Positions 1 through 8,497 of a DNA stretch of 47,204 nucleotides are shown in pieces (the first letter of the stretch is position 1; every line of letters begins with the position of its first letter). This stretch comes from an uncultured Oscillibacter sp. (lineage in GTDB: Bacteria > Bacillota > Clostridia > Oscillospirales > Oscillospiraceae): NCBI GenBank assembly GCA_910589315.1, contig CAJUTB010000022.1:1-47204 (forward strand). Reading direction: 5' to 3'. Below the pieces are notes generated by a model. The model ran no database searches. It had not been told where the DNA came from and saw only the letters and a program-made list of their open reading frames with translations. The position numbers and the translations under genes were made by a program.

Positions 1-510
1 TCTTTTGCGCTGTTTTTCTACCCCCTTCTCTTGCTTTTAAACCTTGATTCGCATTGGTATAACACGCGTACACAATATCTGCAAGTTCGGTTAGCGGATG
101 GAAGCATCCATATTGGCAAGTTTGAATTCTTTTTGGAAAAACGTACGGGTTATGTGAAACCGGCGTTTCGGCTTACACGCCAGGGAAAAGAAGCCGCAGA
201 GGCCGCAGCAAAAGAAGCAGGAAGGCGTCAGGCAGTCAACGCCATTATACAGGAGGCTCAACGTGTATTAACACAGAAAATTGCACAAAATTCCAGGATT
301 ACCGGATCTCGGGAATGGATCGCGCTGTCATATACCAGCAACATCCCTCATTTATCATCCATCGACGAGGACGCAAAAGAGACCAATTGGATTGTCATTT
401 TCCGGGACGGCACCATCTACGACCCCTATCCGTTTAACCCAGACCAAGATATGAGGACTTCTTTTTACGACCGCCGGCTGGCATCCTGGAAGTTTGGAGT
501 TTTTTCGTGA
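1..510 (+). CDS. Hypothetical protein, 5'-truncated by the window edge
   Basis: The reading frame is open from base 1. The earliest possible start inside the window is a TTG at 31, but no ribosome-binding site precedes it. The bases before it continue in frame as a hydrophobic stretch (FALFFYPLLLLL), so the true start is probably upstream of the window. The visible part has a short membrane segment, an RLADGSIHIGKFEFF stretch, an Ala/Glu-rich amphipathic helix around residues 52-66 of the TTG frame, and a C-terminal part with IVIFRDGTIYDPYPF. I do not recognise a family. It is more AT-rich than the genes downstream. It stops with TGA at 508-510, and the next gene has its own promoter. Confidence 0.5.
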   Translation, partial: SFALFFYPLLLLLNLDSHWYNTRTQYLQVRLADGSIHIGKFEFFLEKRTGYVKPAFRLTRQGKEAAEAAAKEAGRRQAVNAIIQEAQRVLTQKIAQNSRITGSREWIALSYTSNIPHLSSIDEDAKETNWIVIFRDGTIYDPYPFNPDQDMRTSFYDRRLASWKFGVFS

Positions 511-632
511 TCATTGCAGATGGCAAGTCCAGCGGTGGGCCGCGGAAGTCTGACCCGGTACGGCAGGAGAGTATTTCCGGCGGTTTGGGGAACGCTAGGG
601 GAAAACCGGCCCCAGGAATCCAGGAGGTAAAC

Positions 633-661
633 TTGATTTATTCATAGTTTTGCACTATAAT
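633..661 (+). promoter_or_regulatory. Sigma-70-type promoter of the 748 gene
   Basis: TTGATT (633-638) and TATAAT (656-661) are separated by exactly 17 bp. Transcription would start near 668 and give a leader of about 80 bases before the ATG at 748. Confidence 0.7.
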
Positions 662-747
662 AAAAAAAATTTCCTCTGTTCATTCTTCGTTAAGATTCTG
701 CATTTTTCATTTCCTATCCACTTTTCCGTTTACGAAAGGAGTACCCT

Positions 748-2523
748 ATGCCGTTCATTTTTCGCGGGTTTGACCCCAACGCCTTTGGAGGCGGCTTCAA
801 TCCCGCAGGGTTTCAGGAGACGGCCAATCCCCGTCCCCGCCGTCCGAAAAAGCCCCGCCGGGCCATCGGCAGCCCCTTCACCCGGACGCTCATCAACGTC
901 GTTGTGACCCTGCTGGCGGGCCTGGTCTACTTCTACTTTGAACTCCCCGCAATCAATCTCCACGCCGAGGAATTCTATGTCTTCGCCTTCCTCCTCTGCG
1001 CCGTCTACTGCGCCTGCGCGGTCTTTACCTCCGGCTTCCAGGGCGACGGCGGCGCAAAGAGCTATTTCAAATTTGTCCGCAAGCAGTGCGCTCTGCCGTT
1101 CCTGGCTGTGATCGCGCTGATCATCCTCATTGCAGTCGGCTCTCTGCTCTCTTGGGTTGTTCTGCGGGCCGGGGCATACAGCAAACTTCTCCCCCTGGAA
1201 AGCGGCAACTTCACCGCCGAGGTGGAGGAAATCTCCTATGACCAGATTCCCATGCTGGACGACGATTCCGCCGCCCGCCTTGGCAACCGCAAGCTGGGCG
1301 AATTGGCTGACATGGTATCCCAATTTGAGATTCTGACGGACTACACCCAGATCAATTACCAGGGCCGTCCGGTGCGCGTGACCTCCCTGCGCTACGGGGA
1401 TTTGATCAAATGGATTACCAACCGCGGGGACGGTCTCCCCGCTTATCTGATTATCGACATGGTGAGCCAGGAAGCGGAAATCGTCCGTCTGGAAGAAGGC
1501 ATGAAGTACACCACCGCCGAGCATCTGGGCCGGAACCTCTACCGCCACCTGCGCTTCAACTACCCCACTATGATGTTTGACGGTCCCGTATTTGAAATCG
1601 ACGAGGAGGGCACGCCCTATTGGATTTGTCCCCGCATTGTCCGGACCATCGGCCTGTTTGGCGGCACCGACATCAAAGGCGCGGTACTGGTCAACGCCAT
1701 CACCGGAGAGCATGAGTATTATGAGCAGGTCCCCAACTGGGTGGACCGGGTGTATTCCTACGATATCATCATGCAGCAGTATGATTACTACGGCATGTAC
1801 CACAACGGGTTCCTGAACTCCATCTTCGGCCAGCGGGACGTGACCGTCACCACCGACGGCTGGAACTATATCGCCATTGACGACGACGTGTTCATGTACA
1901 CCGGCGTTACGTCCGTCACCTCCGATCAGTCAAATATCGGTTTTATCCTCACGAACCAGCGGACCAAGGCCACCAAGTTCTATCCCTGCGCCGGAGCCAC
2001 GGAAAATTCCGCCAAGGAGTCCGCCCAGAGCCAGGTCCAGCAGATGCGCTACCAGGCCACGTTCCCCCTGCTGCTGAACATCGCCAATCAGCCCACTTAC
2101 TTCATGGCCCTGAAGGGCGAGGACGGGCTTGTCAAGATGTTCGCCATGGTCAACGTCCAGCAGTACGACATCGTTTCCACCGGCTCCACCGTGGGCGAGT
2201 GCGAAACCAATTACCGCCAGACTCTGGCGCACCGCGGCCTGGTGGGCGCGGGCCAGCAGACGGCCGTTTCCGGCGACACCCATGAGCAGACCGGCAAAAT
2301 CATTGAGATTCGCAGCGCGGTCATCGACGGCAACACCCATTATTATGTCCGCATGGAGGGCAGTCTGGGCTATCTGGACTTCAACGCCGCCGCCGTGCCC
2401 ACCGCCGTCCTGCTGAACATCAACGATACGATTCGTTACACCTACGTTCTGGAAACCGCCGAGTTCCCGGAGCACGGCATCATCCCCGCAACGGGCTTCG
2501 AGTACGCGGAAGACGGAGAATAA
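748..2523 (+). CDS. Large membrane-anchored protein of unknown function
   Basis: This 591-residue protein starts at the ATG at 748, preceded by AAAGGAG. The first 40 residues are Gly/Pro/Arg-rich (a basic PRPRRPKKPRR patch), which should lie in the cytoplasm. Three membrane segments follow at roughly residues 47-64, 76-94 and 115-139. About 450 residues then form a mostly hydrophilic domain rich in aromatic and acidic residues, with several DYYG/YEQVPNW-type stretches. I recognise no catalytic motif. It is transcribed alone from the promoter at 633-661 and converges on the phzF-like gene six bases after its stop. By topology it is a membrane-tethered extracytoplasmic or sensor-like protein; function unassigned. 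Confidence 0.85.
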   Translation: MPFIFRGFDPNAFGGGFNPAGFQETANPRPRRPKKPRRAIGSPFTRTLINVVVTLLAGLVYFYFELPAINLHAEEFYVFAFLLCAVYCACAVFTSGFQGDGGAKSYFKFVRKQCALPFLAVIALIILIAVGSLLSWVVLRAGAYSKLLPLESGNFTAEVEEISYDQIPMLDDDSAARLGNRKLGELADMVSQFEILTDYTQINYQGRPVRVTSLRYGDLIKWITNRGDGLPAYLIIDMVSQEAEIVRLEEGMKYTTAEHLGRNLYRHLRFNYPTMMFDGPVFEIDEEGTPYWICPRIVRTIGLFGGTDIKGAVLVNAITGEHEYYEQVPNWVDRVYSYDIIMQQYDYYGMYHNGFLNSIFGQRDVTVTTDGWNYIAIDDDVFMYTGVTSVTSDQSNIGFILTNQRTKATKFYPCAGATENSAKESAQSQVQQMRYQATFPLLLNIANQPTYFMALKGEDGLVKMFAMVNVQQYDIVSTGSTVGECETNYRQTLAHRGLVGAGQQTAVSGDTHEQTGKIIEIRSAVIDGNTHYYVRMEGSLGYLDFNAAAVPTAVLLNINDTIRYTYVLETAEFPEHGIIPATGFEYAEDGE

Positions 2524-2529
2524 GCAGCC

Positions 2530-3396
2530 TTACAGCACTTCTCCCCGCAGCGACAGCGCCGCCGTTCCCCCAACGCGGACGGAGATTTCTCCGTCCGCGT
2601 CGTTCAGGCGGCTCAGGATTTCCGACGGCTTTCCCATTGCCTCGCCCTGTATAAAACGGTTTTCGGCTCCGGGAGCCAGGAATCCCCGCCGGTATAAATA
2701 GTACGTCAACGCCCCGTTGGAGGTTCCGGTGGCGGCCTCCTCCGGGATGGCGTACAGCGGCGCGAAATTCCGGCAGTGCGTCCCCCGGGAAAACCCCTCG
2801 AGGCTTGGACAGAACATATGGACGCCCACCACGCCGTATTTTTTGGACAAGCGGCAGACCTCCGCCTCGTTCTGTACGGCTCGATTCAGAATTGTCAGGT
2901 CTCTCACCGGAAGCAGAATGTCCATAAGCCCCGTGCTGACGGCCTGGGGTTCCAGGCCCTCCGGGCGGTCGGACAGCGCGAGGCCATAGGCGGCATACAA
3001 CCCGGCCTGTTCGGTTTCCGTGAACGTCTGACCGTCTTTTGGCGGGGCCATATCCATCCAGACGGCCGTTTTGGAAACGTCAATCTGCAAATCGCCGGAA
3101 CGGGTATGCAGGGCGTATCTCCCCACCGGAACCGCCCCCGTCTCCCGCAAGACGGTAAACGACGCAATGGTAGCGTGTCCGCAGAGGTCCACTTCCTCCG
3201 CCGGGGTAAAGTAGCGGATATGAAAACTGTCCGGTCCGGTCTGCCGGACGAAGGCCGTCTCCGAATGTTTCAGTTCTCCGGCGAGGCCGCGCATAAACGT
3301 TTCGGATGGAAAGGCATCCGTCCCCAAGGGCACGATCCCCGCCTGATTTCCGGAAAACGGAACGCGGGCAAAGGCGTCGGCAATGTAAAATTCCAT
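2530..3396 (-). CDS. PhzF-family isomerase/epimerase-like protein
   Basis: This 288-residue protein has the PhzF/diaminopimelate-epimerase-type fold. Visible family marks are the N-terminal DAFARVPFSGNQAGIVPL, the catalytic-region SETAFV, the FTPAEEVDLCGHATIA block, and the second-half FAPLYAIPEEAATGTSNGAL block. In the family a Glu near the SETAFV motif acts as acid/base in aldol-type isomerisation; that Glu is present here. The substrate cannot be told from sequence, and most homologs are uncharacterised. The start chosen is the ATG at 3396 (complement), which follows a good AGGAGG. The frame stays open to 3669, but that part overlaps the divergent lipoprotein gene. Confidence 0.85.
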   Translation of the reverse strand: MEFYIADAFARVPFSGNQAGIVPLGTDAFPSETFMRGLAGELKHSETAFVRQTGPDSFHIRYFTPAEEVDLCGHATIASFTVLRETGAVPVGRYALHTRSGDLQIDVSKTAVWMDMAPPKDGQTFTETEQAGLYAAYGLALSDRPEGLEPQAVSTGLMDILLPVRDLTILNRAVQNEAEVCRLSKKYGVVGVHMFCPSLEGFSRGTHCRNFAPLYAIPEEAATGTSNGALTYYLYRRGFLAPGAENRFIQGEAMGKPSEILSRLNDADGEISVRVGGTAALSLRGEVL

Positions 3397-3466
3397 AGAC
3401 AAATCCCTCCTGAAATTTGAAAAAATGGCCGTGGTTTTTCTTAAATTCAGCGAACAAAAGAGGTGT

Positions 3467-4168
3467 GTGAATACGAATAATTGGAAAGCGCGTTTCTGCC
3501 TGCTGCTGACAATCGCTTTGCTGAGCGGGTGCGGCGGCAAGGAAGCGGGGCCGTCCGGCGAGGCAGTCCCGCTGACGGAGGAACAGATCGCCCAGGCAAA
3601 TGAGGCGTTGTCCGCCACGCGGGAGGAAGACGGAATCCTGTATTCCACCGAAATCAGCTGTTTTTTCACCAGCTATTACGACCGGGTCGAAGAATTGGAT
3701 TTTGAAAACTTCCTGCGGTACTTCCCCACATCGGAATATGTTGAAGACGAGGACGGAGATGAATTCGCCGCCCTGTCCAGCCTTCCAGAGTTTCCCCAGC
3801 CCCGGGCAGAGCAGTTGAACAATGGACAACGGATTTCCGTGGACCTTGCGCCGGTCCCGGTCCATCGGATTCGGGAGGAGGACGTCAACGCAGCTTTGAC
3901 CAAATGGGCAGGAATTACGCTGGACGATATTTCCAGCAAAAACGGAGCGCCCTATCTGGAGGACTATCACGCTTTTTACACATTTACCAGCGATTTCGGC
4001 CCAGGACAATTCATTTGCACCAGCGGCGAGGTGGAAGGAGATACCGCCCGGCTCTGGTCCGGTTCCACCGGCGAGAGCAAAACTCAAAACCTGCTTATCC
4101 TGGTACAAAAAGATGGAAACTGGCTCATTTCATCCTTCCAGAACCTTCCGGTTGTTGCAGAAAAATAG
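3467..4168 (+). CDS. Lipoprotein of unknown function
   Basis: The product is a secreted lipoprotein of about 233 residues. The N-terminus has a basic start, a hydrophobic core and a lipobox (LLSGC) at about residues 18-22 counted from the GTG at 3467. That GTG has GAGG just upstream and gives a normal signal-peptide length. The ATG at 3425 is also in frame, but it lies 28 bases from the divergent phzF-like start and has no ribosome-binding site. The mature part is acidic and contains an FFTSYYDRVEELDFENF stretch. The C-terminal LLILVQKDGNWLISSF resembles the small NTF2/SnoaL-like domains of many clostridial lipoproteins, but I cannot assign a family. A hairpin terminator follows at 4262-4293. 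Confidence 0.7.
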   Translation: MNTNNWKARFCLLLTIALLSGCGGKEAGPSGEAVPLTEEQIAQANEALSATREEDGILYSTEISCFFTSYYDRVEELDFENFLRYFPTSEYVEDEDGDEFAALSSLPEFPQPRAEQLNNGQRISVDLAPVPVHRIREEDVNAALTKWAGITLDDISSKNGAPYLEDYHAFYTFTSDFGPGQFICTSGEVEGDTARLWSGSTGESKTQNLLILVQKDGNWLISSFQNLPVVAEK

Positions 4169-4261
4169 CCCCTTAACATAACAGCGTTTGCCCAGAAAGC
4201 TATTCCGTATAGTGGAAACGGTTCCGGCATATCTTTTTCTGATTTTGAATCCCGGCAGCAG

Positions 4262-4293
4262 AACCGGCCCGATGCGTTTGCACCAGGCCGGTT
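4262..4293 (+). terminator. Probable terminator after the lipoprotein gene
   Basis: An 8-bp perfect inverted repeat AACCGGCC/GGCCGGTT (4262-4269 and 4286-4293) with a 16-base loop is followed by GTTTTC on the plus strand. It lies between convergent genes. The minus-strand side lacks a T-run. Confidence 0.5.
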
Positions 4294-4309
4294 GTTTTCA
4301 TGCGGAAAT

Positions 4310-4711
4310 TCAGGGCTTTTTACGGCTGGCTTCCTTCGGAACCACGCAGACGCCTTCCGCAACTGCGACGATGATTGGTTCTTCCAGGAAGTCGGCGGCA
4401 GAAGGACTGATGTCGGGGCGGGTAGCGATGACCTTCCGGGCCTCGAAGCGCATTTTCCGGGAGGTGTTGCCGATATGGGTGACTTCGCCGTAAGCCTCGA
4501 TGTAATCGCCCGCGTACACAGGGGCTTTGAATTCCACGTTGTTGTACGCGCAGAACAGGCCCTCGTCCCCGTCGGTAAGAATGAGAAGCTCGGTGGCCAC
4601 GTCGCCGAACAGGTGAACCATGTGGGCTCCGTCTACGAGGTTTCCGCCGTAATGAGCGTCCTTCGCGGACATCCGCAGGCGGATCGTGGAGGTATACTTT
4701 TTCTCTGCCAT
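4310..4711 (-). CDS. kal: 3-aminobutyryl-CoA ammonia lyase (Kal)
   Basis: This 133-residue hot-dog-fold enzyme removes ammonia from L-3-aminobutyryl-CoA to give crotonyl-CoA in the lysine fermentation pathway. The N-terminal half has RLRMSAKDAHYGGNLVDGA, followed by FGDVATELLILTDGDEGLF, typical of the Kal group. The length matches the family (about 130). The ATG at 4711 (complement) follows AGGAG. It is the only lysine-pathway gene here on the minus strand upstream of the main operon. It has its own consensus promoter at 4785-4813 and a 14-bp palindrome in its leader. The assignment rests on sequence character plus the neighbouring kamABCDE-kce-kdd genes. Confidence 0.9.
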   Translation of the reverse strand: MAEKKYTSTIRLRMSAKDAHYGGNLVDGAHMVHLFGDVATELLILTDGDEGLFCAYNNVEFKAPVYAGDYIEAYGEVTHIGNTSRKMRFEARKVIATRPDISPSAADFLEEPIIVAVAEGVCVVPKEASRKKP

Positions 4712-4727
4712 AATAAACCACTCCTAT

Positions 4728-4741
4728 AATTTGATCAAATT
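4728..4741. promoter_or_regulatory. 14-bp palindrome in the kal leader, possible operator
   Basis: AATTTGATCAAATT is a perfect palindrome lying between the kal promoter and the kal ribosome-binding site. Its position just downstream of the expected transcription start would suit a repressor site; the regulator is unknown. Confidence 0.35.
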
Positions 4742-4784
4742 TTCAGGGCATCCGTTCCGCCCTTTCGTCAGATTGACTATCTGC

Positions 4785-4813
4785 ATTGTATCCCATGTTT
4801 TCCTCTTTGTCAA
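4785..4813 (-). promoter_or_regulatory. Promoter of kal
   Basis: On the minus strand, TTGACA (4813-4808) and TACAAT (4790-4785) are separated by 17 bp. The -35 box sits four bases beyond the stop of the exporter gene, so kal can be transcribed independently of it. The leader is about 65 bases. Confidence 0.8.
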
Positions 4814-4816
4814 CAT

Positions 4817-5428
4817 TCACAGCAGATTTTGGAGAAACTGGAAAATCAGCCGTCCGCCGTAAACCAGCAGAATCGCGCCGCAGATCAAGTTGATCAAACG
4901 CAGAATCTTTTCGTTGAACCGGGCGGAAAACACCGAGATCACAAGGGTTACGCCCAGGAACCACAGCAAAGACGCCGTTACGGAGCCGAGGATCAGCCGC
5001 ACGCTGTTCACGCCGGGATTTCCGGCCCGGAAGCTGCCGAACAGCATGGTTCCGTCAATCAACGCCTGGGGGTTCATCCAAGTGACAGCGAAGGACTTCC
5101 ACGCCAGCTTCGGAAGGGGGATGCTCATATCCTCGCTGTGGTCCATGGTTGGCTTTTCCCGCAGAAGGCCCAGGGCAATCCACATCACGATCAGGCCTCC
5201 GATGGACAGCACCGTCATTTGGAGCCAGGCAAACCGTTCGACAATGGCCCCAAGGCCGAAATAACAGAAAAACGCCAGGCCGACATCACAAGCCGTAATG
5301 ATCAGCGCCGTCAGCGCCGCCCGTTTCCGGGTTTGGGTGAGGGCGGAATTGATCACAAAAATATTCTGCATTCCGATGGGGGCCACATAGGCCAGGCCGA
5401 TGATCAGACCCTGCAAATAAAGCCGCAT
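4817..5428 (-). CDS. LysE/ArgO-family amino acid exporter
   Basis: This 203-residue integral membrane protein exports basic amino acids in characterised relatives (LysE, ArgO). The family motif APIGMQN is at residues 16-22, and there are five to six hydrophobic segments across the length, which is normal for the family. The second half has the AVTWMNPQALIDG motif typical of LysE-type exporters. The ATG at 5428 (complement) follows AAAGGA; the frame is open further upstream but without a usable start. It is divergent from the HxlR regulator and upstream of kal. The context suggests relief of lysine (or arginine) overload; the substrate is inferred, not shown. Confidence 0.87.
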   Translation of the reverse strand: MRLYLQGLIIGLAYVAPIGMQNIFVINSALTQTRKRAALTALIITACDVGLAFFCYFGLGAIVERFAWLQMTVLSIGGLIVMWIALGLLREKPTMDHSEDMSIPLPKLAWKSFAVTWMNPQALIDGTMLFGSFRAGNPGVNSVRLILGSVTASLLWFLGVTLVISVFSARFNEKILRLINLICGAILLVYGGRLIFQFLQNLL

Positions 5429-5484
5429 AACCAACAATCCTTTCTCTCTGCAACGTTTTCTCTCCTTGCGGGACGCCGCCCACC

Positions 5485-5502
5485 GTGCTAGGATGATAGC
5501 AC
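5485..5502. promoter_or_regulatory. Inverted repeat between exporter and HxlR, possible operator
   Basis: GTGCTA-GGATGA-TAGCAC has perfect 6-bp arms. It lies centrally in the 132-bp gap between the divergent exporter and hxlR starts, which is where an HxlR dimer would be expected to bind. Confidence 0.4.
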
Positions 5503-5560
5503 AGATTGCCCCGCCGCGCAAGAGCGCAGAAAAACCATACCAAGTAAGGAGAAACTGACC

Positions 5561-5908
5561 ATGCCATCCTCTCACGAAAACTGTCCCTGCATGGAACACT
5601 GTCCGCTGAATCGGGCTATAAAGCTGATCGGCGGGAAATGGAAAATGCAAATTCTCTGCTCCCTCCACAACAATGGTCCCACCCGCTATAACCACCTCCG
5701 AAGAAGCCTGGACGGCGTATCCAGCGCCGTCCTGGCCTCAGCCCTTCGGGAATTGGAGAAAAACGGGCTGGTTATTCGCCGGGAATACCTGGAAGTTCCC
5801 GTCCGGGTGGAATATGAGACTTCCGCCCGCAGCCAAGCCCTCATCCCGATTCTGGACGCCCTGGGGGAATGGGCCGGCGCATTTGGAGTCTCTCCTGGAA
5901 GCCATTGA
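5561..5908 (+). CDS. HxlR-family winged-helix regulator
   Basis: This 115-residue DNA-binding protein has the family hallmark CPLNRAIKLIGGKWKMQIL at about residues 12-30. The winged helix continues through TRYNHLRRSLDGVSSAVLASALRELEKNGLV and a wing around RREYLEVPVRVEYE. Three cysteines lie in the first 13 residues (CPCMEHC); in several HxlR proteins such a cysteine senses reactive species, but whether it does so here is open. The start follows AAGGAG. It is divergent from the LysE-type exporter and immediately upstream of kamB-kamC, so it may control either side. An inverted repeat at 5485-5502 is a candidate target. Confidence 0.88.
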   Translation: MPSSHENCPCMEHCPLNRAIKLIGGKWKMQILCSLHNNGPTRYNHLRRSLDGVSSAVLASALRELEKNGLVIRREYLEVPVRVEYETSARSQALIPILDALGEWAGAFGVSPGSH

Positions 5909-5981
5909 CAAACGCTTCCGGGGGCTTTATGATGAAAGCACGACAATCTTTCGCACAACGCGGGAAATGGAGGAGCTGTTT

Positions 5982-6983
5982 GTGAAAAAGCTGCTGGCCC
6001 CCCTGGTGGGGGACGCACCGCTGGTCACGGTTATCGGCCTGTGCAAAAACGCGGGAAAAACCACCGCCCTTCGCCGCCTGATGGGAGAGCTCGAAGGCGA
6101 ATGTCTGGGCCTCACTTCCGTAGGCCGGGACGGCGAGGCCACCGATTTGGTCACAGGAACGGAAAAACCGGATCTGTACATCAAGCGGGGCGACCTGTTC
6201 GCCACGGCCCGGGGCATGATGAGCCTCTGTGACGTGACCCTGGAAGTCGCCGGGCTGACCGGCGTCATGACGCCCCTGGGGGAAGTGGCCGTCTTTCGGG
6301 CCTTGTCCGACGGATACATTCAGCTGGCGGGCCCCTCCGCCGCCGGACAGCTTGCGCCCCTGCGGGAGCAGTTCGCCGCCCTGGGGGCCGGCCGCGTGCT
6401 CATCGACGGCGCGGCGGGGCGCAAATCTCTGGCGGGCGCAGGCGTGGAGGGCACGGCCATTCTCTGCACCGGGGCTTCCCTGGAGCGGGACATGGAACAG
6501 GTCGTGGCCGAAACGGCCCACATCTGCCGCCTGTTCGCCGCCAAACGTCCGGAGTCCCCCGGACTGCAAGAGGCCCTGGATCACTGCGAGGCCCGCTTCG
6601 CCCTGTTCGGGCCGGAGGGCGAACCGCGGGACCTTCCCCTGGACGAAACCGGTGCGCCCCGCTGGAACAAGCTGCCCCGGGAACGCTGCGTTCTCTGGGC
6701 GGCGGGCGGAATCACGGACCCGTTTCTCAAAACCCTGGCCCGCCGGGGCGCGCCCCTGACGCTGGTGACGGAGGACGCCACCCACGTGCTGGCGGGCCGT
6801 ACCGTGCTGGACGGCTTTACCCGAATGGGCGGGACGCTGGCTGTCCGGCGGAAATTGTCCATTGCGGCAGTAGGGGCGAACCCCTGGTCGGCTTACGGCT
6901 GGCATTTTGACCAAGAACGCTTTACCGACGCCTTGCGGCAGGCCCTGAGCGTGCCGGTGGTAGACGTGAAAAAGGAGGACTAA
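5982..6983 (+). CDS. kamB: Lysine 5,6-aminomutase reactivase subunit KamB
   Basis: This protein of about 333 residues is the partner of KamC; the pair is named as the reactivase of the B12-dependent lysine 5,6-aminomutase. A P-loop (GLCKNAGKTT) lies near residues 18-27, and the rest is Gly/Ala-rich with a LIDGAAGRKSL stretch. The start chosen is the GTG at 5982, because GGAGGAG lies at 5969-5975 with 6-base spacing; the ATG at 5967 falls inside that ribosome-binding region. The frame is open back to 5673, but that part overlaps hxlR. The stop codon abuts the ATG of kamC. The call depends partly on gene order beside kamC. Confidence 0.75.
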   Translation: MKKLLAPLVGDAPLVTVIGLCKNAGKTTALRRLMGELEGECLGLTSVGRDGEATDLVTGTEKPDLYIKRGDLFATARGMMSLCDVTLEVAGLTGVMTPLGEVAVFRALSDGYIQLAGPSAAGQLAPLREQFAALGAGRVLIDGAAGRKSLAGAGVEGTAILCTGASLERDMEQVVAETAHICRLFAAKRPESPGLQEALDHCEARFALFGPEGEPRDLPLDETGAPRWNKLPRERCVLWAAGGITDPFLKTLARRGAPLTLVTEDATHVLAGRTVLDGFTRMGGTLAVRRKLSIAAVGANPWSAYGWHFDQERFTDALRQALSVPVVDVKKED

Positions 6984-8411
6984 ATGGAACTGACCCTCGA
7001 ACTGCGGGAAAACGCCGGACTGCAATGGGTGCTGGACGGTTTGACGCCGATGTCACCCTTCGGACGGGCCGCCGCCCGGACGCCCGTCTGGTTTGGTCCG
7101 GGCGAGGAGACCGCGCTGGAAACGGAACTGGATAACGTGGAACTGGCCCTGGCCCTTTGGACGGCAAAGGACCCCGCGCCCCTGCGGAAGCTGACCCGCT
7201 GCCTGCCGCTGTTCCACGACATTCGAGGCTCTCTGGACCGGGACCCGGACAACCCCTTCGATCTGGTGGAACTTTTTGAGCTGAAACATTTTCTGGTGAC
7301 GCTGGAACAGCTGGCGGAAGCCTATTCCGCCCTGACGCCCTTCGCGGGGCTCGCCCTTGTGCCCATGGAGGCCCCGCTGAATCTGCTGGACCCGGAGGGA
7401 CGGCGGCTTCCGGCGTTTTCCGTGTCGAATTCGTACCACGAGGGCCTCGCGCCGCTGCGGGAGGAAAAATCCCGTCTGGAGCGGGAGATTCGGACCGCAG
7501 GCGCGGCGGAAAAGCCCGCCCTTCTGGAACGCCGCCGGGTTCTGACCGTCCGGGAGGACCAGCTGGAGCTGGAAGTCCGGGCAAAATTAACCAAACAGCT
7601 CATGGAATATCAGGCGGAATTCCTCGCCAACATGGACGCCATCGGCCACATGGACTTGCTGCTGGCGAAGGCCCGTCTGGCCCAGCGGAATCACTGCGTC
7701 CGCCCGGCCCTCTCTGCGGACGGAACCCTTGTCCTCCGCGGCCTGCGCCACCCGCAGGTGGAAGCGGATCTGGCAAAGCGGGGCGGCGAATTCACAACGC
7801 TGGACCTGGAGCTGCGCGGCGGCTGCACCGTCGTCACCGGGGCCAACATGGGCGGCAAAACCGTCTCCCTGCGGGCGGCGGTGCTGAGTCAGCTGCTGTT
7901 CCAGTGCGGCTACTTCGTGTTTGCCGAATCCGCCCGGCTGCCCCTGTTTGAAAACGTAGCGTTGATCCTGGCGGACAGCGGACCGGGGGCGGGGGGCCTC
8001 TCCTCCTTCGGACGGGAAGTCCACCTCCTGGACGGCCTGCTGCGGCAGGCGGGCGCGGGCCGCTTCTTCCTGGCTCTGGACGAATTCGCCCGCGGCACCA
8101 ATCCCCAGGAGGGGGCCGCTCTGGCCCGCGCTCTGGCGCGGCACCTGGGAGAGCTGGACTGCGTGGCCCTGATGACCACCCATTACGACGGCGTGTCCGA
8201 CGCGGCGGGGGCCCATTATCAGGTGGCCGGTCTGGTCCGGGAGCTGGAAGGCGACGAGGACGACGACCCCCGCCGCCGCATCGCCCGCCGGATGGATTAC
8301 CGGCTGCTGAGCGCGCCCCCCGGCGCGCCCTGTCCCCGGGACGCCCTGCGGGTGTGCCGCCTTTTGAACCTGGACCCCGCGCTGATGGAACTGTTTCAGG
8401 CCGGACTGTGA
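6984..8411 (+). CDS. kamC: MutS-like reactivase ATPase KamC
   Basis: This 475-residue protein is related to the C-terminal ATPase domain of MutS. Walker A is GANMGGKTVS at about residues 289-298. The Walker B/signature region is FLALDEFARGTNPQEG at about 363-378, and an H-loop-like MTTHYDG follows. The mismatch-recognition and connector domains of true MutS are missing. In lysine-fermenting bacteria this MutS-like protein is encoded with kamB and is annotated as the ATPase that reactivates 5,6-aminomutase after cobalamin inactivation. The ATG directly follows the kamB stop, with AAAGGAGG upstream. The promoter and riboswitch of the main lysine operon begin less than 90 bases after its stop. 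Confidence 0.85.
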   Translation: MELTLELRENAGLQWVLDGLTPMSPFGRAAARTPVWFGPGEETALETELDNVELALALWTAKDPAPLRKLTRCLPLFHDIRGSLDRDPDNPFDLVELFELKHFLVTLEQLAEAYSALTPFAGLALVPMEAPLNLLDPEGRRLPAFSVSNSYHEGLAPLREEKSRLEREIRTAGAAEKPALLERRRVLTVREDQLELEVRAKLTKQLMEYQAEFLANMDAIGHMDLLLAKARLAQRNHCVRPALSADGTLVLRGLRHPQVEADLAKRGGEFTTLDLELRGGCTVVTGANMGGKTVSLRAAVLSQLLFQCGYFVFAESARLPLFENVALILADSGPGAGGLSSFGREVHLLDGLLRQAGAGRFFLALDEFARGTNPQEGAALARALARHLGELDCVALMTTHYDGVSDAAGAHYQVAGLVRELEGDEDDDPRRRIARRMDYRLLSAPPGAPCPRDALRVCRLLNLDPALMELFQAGL

Positions 8412-8497
8412 AAAATGTGACAAAGCGGCAAAAAAAGCCCTAGAAAATCCAGGAAATCCCCCCAAAAAAGTTGTCTGGAAAAATTTTGGTGAAATAC

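Noticed and set aside
511..747. Remnant coding sequence after the truncated first gene
   Set aside because: Short frames there have no start signals and no recognisable motif. The only supported feature is the promoter at 633-661.
5673..5981. Longer version of KamB starting inside hxlR
   Set aside because: The upstream part reads the hxlR gene out of frame and gives a Trp/Pro-rich nonsense sequence. A GTG with a strong Shine-Dalgarno sits at 5982.
6984..8411. Reading kamC as a DNA mismatch-repair MutS or MutS2
   Set aside because: Only the ATPase domain is present, without mismatch-recognition, connector or Smr domains. The gene is embedded beside kamB and the lysine operon.
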